Of a DNA stretch of 64,000 nucleotides, positions 58,600-64,000 are shown in pieces. A program made the translations under genes and the position numbers. Numbering within the stretch: position 1 is the stretch's first letter; every line of letters begins with the position of its first letter. A model generated the notes under the pieces. That model was not told where the DNA came from and did no database searches. It was given only the letters and a program-made list of their open reading frames with translations. The DNA is taken from positions 378,001-442,000 of the forward strand of contig CAJNDS010000380.1 in assembly GCA_905221605.1 (NCBI GenBank), written 5' to 3'. This DNA comes from Symbiodinium natans. Lineage: Eukaryota > Sar > Dinophyceae > Suessiales > Symbiodiniaceae.

Positions 58600-59479
58600 C
58601 TGGCAGGCATGGTGAGTTCAGGCTCAAGAAGACGCGACATCACGACAAAGAGGGAAGGGCTTGCTATGAGATTCTTCTGCTGTTTATAAACCCCGCATTT
58701 GCATTCCGTCAACCTGCAGCCGTTGCCTGAGACAGCTGAAGCAATGATCGAAAGTTTGACCACGCCAACCAAGTTGAACAATCCCGGCGACTACCGCTTG
58801 CGATACCGACTACGGAATGCTGGCTGGCTTTTGCCGAGGCCGTCTAATGTGACAGCCACCTTGCAAAAGGAATCTCCACAACAGCCCAGCAATGCGGGCA
58901 ACCGTGGAGCAGCAAGAGCCACGAAGCTAATTCTCAGGGAGCCTGCAGATGCCCTCGCAGGGAAAGTCGCTGTAGAACAGCCTCAGGCACAAGCTGACGT
59001 TGAACGAAGGCACGCCTTTAAAGGGCTTGGCTCCAGGCATCTGTTTGATTAAGCTTGTGATTACAGGCCTTTTGCTGGTAGTCTTGTGGACACACACGTC
59101 TCATCGGCCCTACATTTTGTCTGACTCGAACTCTGAATTGTGCCGAAACTCGCGAGAGCCACACAAGCAAAGAGCATTTTCCCGCAACCTTCCAAACCGA
59201 AGCGTCAACGAAATGAGAATCACAAGGTCAATGTACTTCGGGTCACCCCCACAACGCTGCAACAGCCCGAGCCCTCAGCAGCTAGCAGGACACGCTACCA
59301 TCAGTATCTCAGTAGCTTCAGACCTTCAGGATGCAGTCCCAATTCGAGGCCCGTGCGAGGCAATGCATATGCGCCAACGTTCGATCTGGCGTCGCGCAGT
59401 GCTTGCTGGACTCTGCTGGACATGGAGTTGAGCAATCGAAGCATCCCGATACTCTCCAACATCAAAATTGAAAGTGAGA

Positions 59480-61065
59480 GGTGCCCACCTGGCAAGCTGA
59501 CAACCGAGATCAATGTTGAGAGGCATCCGCTGCCCTGGGCCTGAACATCGAAGCTTGGAGTTTGGAGTACCGTGGTAGTGGTACTGGTGCCAGAAATGCA
59601 CGTCACGATGTCCCGTCTCCAGAAGCACTCCAGCAATGCATGCGCCATTGCCGATCAAACATGGGTCACATGACAACTTCAGAACACAACAATTGCAACC
59701 ACAAACCTGAAACCCTAAGGAGCAGGACTCTCCGCCTCTGCCGCCTCGATCTCCCGTCGTCCGACCACCTTCACATCGTTTGCATTGCTTTGGGGATGGG
59801 GGCAGAAAGGCCTCTGGGCGTGGAATTTGAAGCAGCGTCTCAAAGTTTCAAGTGAGGGTGCGCAGTTGATCGGCTAGCTACTTACCGTCTCTCCTAGTGT
59901 CACTACCAAAAGCACGGTTTGCCCGCTGCATTTCTCTTTCAAACAATCTCGGCGCTTGCAGAGCCGCAGCCCCGCCCCACAACGCTGCCTTAAAAACCAC
60001 CAGGGGCTAATCGCCCAACGGTGCAGACATTGTTTTTGTTAAAAATGCTGGCTGCAGCGACTCCCCATGCGCTTGGGGCAGTATGTACATGCGCCACGCA
60101 GGCAGGACCATCCTCAGCGATTCATGCAATGGCTTGGGTGAGGGAGTGAGATGACGACAACAGCAGGGCATCTATTCTGTGCATGCAAGGAGCATTCGCG
60201 TAAACTCTCTAGCGCAAGTATTTAAGCCTGTACTCTGGCAGGGGGCATGTATCTCGAACCATCACACCACCACATTGCTGCAGCTTGGGAGCATAGCCAA
60301 AAGCACCGACAGGATGAGCTCGGACCAAACCGGGTGGCCCACCCTGCACCGGGCTTAGGAGCATTTTGGGGTGCACTGCCACGTTTGCGTCTGCGATGCC
60401 TAGGGGCATGTATGCGGTGCTGCTCTTGTGATCACCACATAACGGGGGCCACGATTCGGCTCTGTCTAAGGTTGAAGCGTAAGGCCTTGAGAAAACTTGA
60501 GCATCGTTTTCCCCCTCAGAGGTATTCCTCGTGACATCCCGCTAAAGACGGTAGGCTGGGAGTTTCACACACTGGCTGGGCTCGTGCGAGAAAGCAGACA
60601 CATGCAGCATAGCACATACAGTCATGAATCACAGATTGTCTTGGTGGACCCGAAACATGCATCCATTTGGCCGCGGCGCGGCGTCCGCTCGCACGTTTTC
60701 GTCACTGAGCTTTCGAAAGCCTGCATAGATGGGGCTGTGATGAGCAGAATTCTTGTCCAGCTGGGTCAGGTTGATGCAGGCTTGGGGTTGCAATTGCGCA
60801 GGATTTCAGGGTTTCAATACCGGACCGTCTGCAACTGCAAGCCTGCAAGCATACAAAGAAATTGTTGATTGAGTTGATGTGGCTTCCGTCTCATTGTGGC
60901 ATTGCTGCGACTTCAATGGCCTAAGGCACATACTTTTTTGATTCGTACAGTGGCGTGGTGTAGATTTCGCACACGCAGATGCAAGATTGTGCGACTATCG
61001 CTAAAGCATGTCAGATCAGAGGATCCGAAGAGGTTTGAGACCGTCCGGTGACCCCAAATCCCCAA
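59480..61065. other. No gene called
   Basis: Short frames lie on both strands; none could be supported. Confidence 0.4.
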
Positions 61066-61071
61066 ATCCAC

Positions 61072-61131
61072 CTGCTCCCAGCTGAAGCCGATGAGGATGG
61101 CCGTGGCCTGGAACTCTTCAACATAGCCATG
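61072..61131 (-). CDS. Possible exon (YVEEFQATAILIGFSWEQ)
   Basis: It ends at a GT donor (GAGCAG/GTGGAT from 61071). The G-F-S-W-E-Q string is one I have seen in dinoflagellate membrane proteins, in a hydrophobic segment. The acceptor is not resolved. Confidence 0.35.
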
Positions 61132-61139
61132 AAATTTCA

Positions 61140-62375
61140 TGCGACTGCCCAGAGATGCGGGGCCTGGCTATTTGGCTATTTGTCTCTTTGGCTGTCTGCC
61201 CAGCCTTGATCAGGGTGCCGGAGCCGTGAAGAACCAGGCGGTGTTGCAAGTCCGCTTTGCAGCGCCACCCTGAGCTGAGCTCTGCCAAAGATCTCTGCCA
61301 AGTTGGCTCGGCTTTGTGAATTACCCTCAAATGTGCAGACGTGTCACATCGCGATCTCCCATATTGCTTGCTCTTCGTGGAGACGTCTTGCAAGGACCTG
61401 TTGTGGTCTTAGGGGTCTCCCTTGGGTACATTGTTCGCTCATTGGCGGTGCTGGAAGACACTGTGGCTCCTCTGGCGCACTGCCCAATCAGCGACAGGCC
61501 CTACACCCCAACCCCCCTACCCCAAATTTGGCAGAGGTTCACACCTGCCCAGAGTCCCACCGCTGTTCCACTCCAATGGACTGGCCTCCACCTTCCCACC
61601 CTCATCCACCCTCCTTCTCCTTATTTCGCTCCAAGCTCTCAGAACAAGCGCCTCTGCGCAGGCCCCGGCCGAGGTGGGTCGCGCAGCGTTAACATTGCAA
61701 ACGCTTGCAGCCTTGCCTTCAAAGGCCAACACTGCTACCTCATAATGGAGTCGTGAATCCCTATGATACCCTATGCCAAGTATGCGCCAAAGCCAAGGGC
61801 GATACCCGGTCCGACTCCGCAGTCTGAGAAGCTGGTTCCTCGGGCTCAGGGCTTATATCATAAATCCTGCAGCGTTTCAGGGTTTGAGGCTTACTGGATA
61901 TTGTTCTTGTGTCGTCTTTGATGTGCTTTGGATACCGGAGTTGGGGGAGGCACTACAGTGGTGAGTTGAGGGATTGCTTCAAGCTTCAAAGCTTTGATCA
62001 AAGCCAGCTTGAGGGCTTGGGAGTCGAAGGGTGACGCCAGTGAGTCAGTGCGATATAGTGCGATATAGTGCGATATAGTGCGAGACAGTGCGATAGGACA
62101 TTCACTAAAGAAAAGGGGGCCGCTCCCACAAAGCCCCGTTTGGCACTGGGTCCGTGGAGACAAACCACACCGCGATCCAACTTCAGTGCGACAGGCCCGC
62201 GTTTCCCGTTCATGCTGTTGTCGTGCTCGAGTATTGCACGGACTGAGTACTTCTTCCAACAACGACACATCCTTCCACCAATGGCCTACGGTCTCCAAGA
62301 CACTGCCCAGAAGTAGGTACCAGTAGTATAGGATTCCTGTTCAAACCGACTGGCTAAACGGTAGACCCGGTAGAC
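61140..62375. other. No gene called; 10-bp tandem repeat
   Basis: A minus frame at 61517-61732 (AEALVLRAWSEIRRRRVDEG) has some coding character without clear edges. The TGCGATATAG array lies at 62048-62095. Confidence 0.4.
62048..62095. repeat. 10-bp tandem repeat, TGCGATATAG x5
   Basis: Five units are seen, the f fourth and fifth slightly changed (TGCGAGACAG, TGCGATAGG). Confidence 0.9.
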
Positions 62376-62379
62376 ATGC

Positions 62380-63827
62380 TCAACCATGGTCTCGTGCACG
62401 GCTCTGCGGTACGAACGTGTCCGTTTCAGCATGATGCAGGGCAAGCAGCTGCTGAATCTGCACGGCGGCGGACATCTTGTGGCGATCCACAATCTCAGAG
62501 CTCAGTGCAGATAATAACTGCGATGGAAAGAATCTATAGTGAGCGTTTGTTGCAGGAGGAGCAGTTCTCACCCAATGCCCCGGCACGTAACTTTAACTTG
62601 ATCGACGCACTTCAAACGGATCCCATTATCCCGTTTCAACTTGTCCTGAGGCTGCTGCAATGTTCAGTGTCAGGATGATTCCAAACGCCTGATCAAGTTC
62701 CACAACAGCTCGGAACCACAAACTAGACAGGCAGTAAAGCACCCTCATCCTAGGCCCTCGCAACATTTTAGCCGCATTCGCCTCTGCTGCTTCAGTGTCC
62801 GGGACGCCTGCCGCGTCTGAACGGCTACCCGAGGCGTTTGAGTAGCACACGGGTGAAGAGGCCTTCTCCTTCCTAGATTCTAGAGTCTAGAGTCTCTCAA
62901 GGGGCAAAGACCTCACATCACCTGGGTCGAACCGGAATTGTTGCAGGTCCTCTTGGTCGAGGTGCAATGGCCCCAGCGGCCCCTGGGACAAGGACAGATG
63001 CTGGTTTGGGCGCAACAGGCCCAGGTGCCAACATCTGTGCCAAAGATGTCATGGGACGTGGCGCCGATGCAGGTGCCCGAGCAGCGACCGTCCCTGGGGC
63101 CATCACCGGGGCTGTTGCCGGGGCTGTTGCTGCAGCCGCTGGGCCGTCAAGACGAGGTCGCTTTGCAGCGCTGGCCGCAGCACTGGCACTCAGCTCCTGC
63201 GCGGGATTCAGCGGTGCTCGTGGGGCCACTGACGGACCTGTCGGAGTGCCCGAAGAGACTGGGGCAGCCGCTGGGTCAACTGCATTTAGAGGGCCTGGTG
63301 GCCGTATAGATGCTGCCAACTGTGGTGGCATAGCCTTTGCCTTCGGCGGCACCACAGTGCCGTTCACAGGCTGCGGCTTGACTGCAACTGCATTGAACCC
63401 ATTCTCTGCATCCTTCGTCATGAGAGCGATGGAAGCAAATGGCCTATTTGGGAGGGTGATGGTATTGTTCGGCAAAGGTGGTAGTGTGGCCTCGTCCAAG
63501 GGTGGTGCCTCGGGGGCCCCTGCTTCCTCGCGATGCGCGAAGATTGCCTGGATGTCCATCCTGAGGAGCTCCCGCTGCCACTGCCCATTCTTGAAGTAAT
63601 CCTCTACTTCTGCCAAGGGGTAAAGCCGGAAGAGCTCCTTGAAGAGCTCCACATCCGGCTTCCGCAACACGACATCCAGGTAGCGCTCGCCCATCAGAGC
63701 ATCAGACCAGTGTGTCACTAAGCCATGTCATCCCCGCACCGGGGAAAAGCCGCCTTCTCTTTGAGCCAGAGGTGCCCCGCAGACATGGAAGCACACGCAC
63801 CATGACAATCATGTTCAATGCCAAAAG
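62380..63827 (-). CDS. Pro/Ala-rich protein with helical ends, at least 4 exons
   Basis: Exons: 63827-63801 (27-nt microexon after GTCTCTCTTTCAG), 63717-62923 (long exon), 62807-62641, and 62517-62380 (stop at 62380). The first part is helical (LDVVLRKPDVELFKELF, then VEDYFKNGQWQRELLRMDIQ). The middle is about 170 residues rich in Pro, Ala, Val and Gly. The tail is helical (MRVLYCLSSLWFRAVVELDQ, then DRHKMSAAVQIQQLLALHHA). The long exon can also be read to a TGA at 62918. Joining it to 62807 needs a GG-AG intron (62922-62808), which keeps the frame. The Pro-rich middle and helical tail faintly recall Sec31/SRA1 C-termini, but this is only a guess. The 5' end is outside the recognised exons. 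Confidence 0.6.
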
Positions 63828-63829
63828 CT

Positions 63830-64000
63830 GAAAGAGAGACTCAATATATCTCAACATGCTCAACGTGGCCCGTGTGCGCAAAATATCGCAAAATGCTGCC
63901 CCGGTGCCACGGCCGAATAGACCACAGCGAGCACAATGCCTCATCGCACGACGTGTGCCCAAGAAAAGGCATTGATTGCCACGGATGTAAACCAGACGCA
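63830..64000. other. Upstream of the microexon, not assigned
   Basis: A minus open frame runs through here without a stop in one phase, but the polypyrimidine tract before 63827 suggests that it is intron. Confidence 0.4.

Noticed and set aside
58475-59052. A plus-strand gene with exons 58475-58611 and 58720-59052
   Set aside because: Splice signals are good, but the minus strand here encodes clear ARM helices matching those at 57.4 and 58.3 kb. Kept only as a finding on possible antisense.
1-64000. Prokaryotic genes, ribosome binding sites, operons or rho-independent terminators
   Set aside because: Coding parts are interrupted by introns and no intact bacterial-type frame with a homologue was seen.
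1-64000. tRNA, 5S rRNA and spliced-leader RNA genes
   Set aside because: By eye I found no T-loop GGTTCGAAYCC with matching stems and no full spliced leader. A covariance-model scan would be needed to exclude them.

Overview
This window looks like nuclear DNA of a dinoflagellate, most likely Symbiodiniaceae-like. I infer this from the sequence alone. No prokaryotic layout is present. The coding sequence I can recognise is cut into short exons of about 27 to 800 nt, many bounded by GC-AG introns as well as GT-AG. Almost every recognisable exon lies on the minus strand, which fits the one-directional gene arrays known from dinoflagellates. Several exons carry cysteine/tryptophan motifs that I associate with predicted dinoflagellate proteins. 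Long open frames on the plus strand are mostly shadows or low-complexity translations. I saw no rRNA, tRNA, CRISPR array, complete transposon or virus.

Layout, minus-strand genes listed from low to high coordinate (3' to 5' along transcription). 1-10 kb: scattered short exons, including a DUF4215-type cysteine repeat at 1.3 kb, and a 120-bp minisatellite at 4.2-4.6 kb. 11-13.5 kb: a tandem duplication, each copy carrying the same two-exon pair (C-W-x-x-x-x-W-A ... HPEWYPGL ... FQ ... CP), with a degenerate third piece. 14.9 kb: an exon with the GDFNAN motif of the endonuclease/exonuclease/phosphatase (EEP) superfamily. 17-23 kb: mostly repeats (AT-rich tracts, CT, TTC and a 300-bp G-tract array). 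24.1-26.9 kb: the best gene of the window, a four-exon purple-acid-phosphatase-like metallophosphoesterase with all five metal-binding motifs. 28-48.7 kb: a long run of exons that reads as one or two large multidomain genes. In 5' to 3' order these are two tandem copies of a four-exon module (ADMHDGDKK / TIKPSGN / FNVPG / FEFTDPSG), a discoidin-like (F5/8C, fucolectin-type) domain split over five exons, a cysteine module, about eight NHL-type beta-propeller repeats, and a second cysteine module ending at a stop at 27993. 49.6-51 kb: exons of a possible membrane protein. 54.6-55.4 kb: the tail of one gene and pieces of another. 57.4-59.5 kb: armadillo (ARM) repeat exons. 61.1 kb: one possible exon. 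62.4-63.8 kb: a gene with a long Pro/Ala-rich exon and a helical tail.

The most interesting signals are the structure of the introns and the exon-level duplications. PAP intron 1 is bounded by a perfect 9-bp direct repeat, GTCGGGGAC, and has a 12-bp inverted repeat just inside its ends, as expected of an introner-like element inserted into a gene. Other introns show shorter boundary repeats. Exon boundaries and phases were worked out by hand and need transcript support. Coordinates described as approximate are so.
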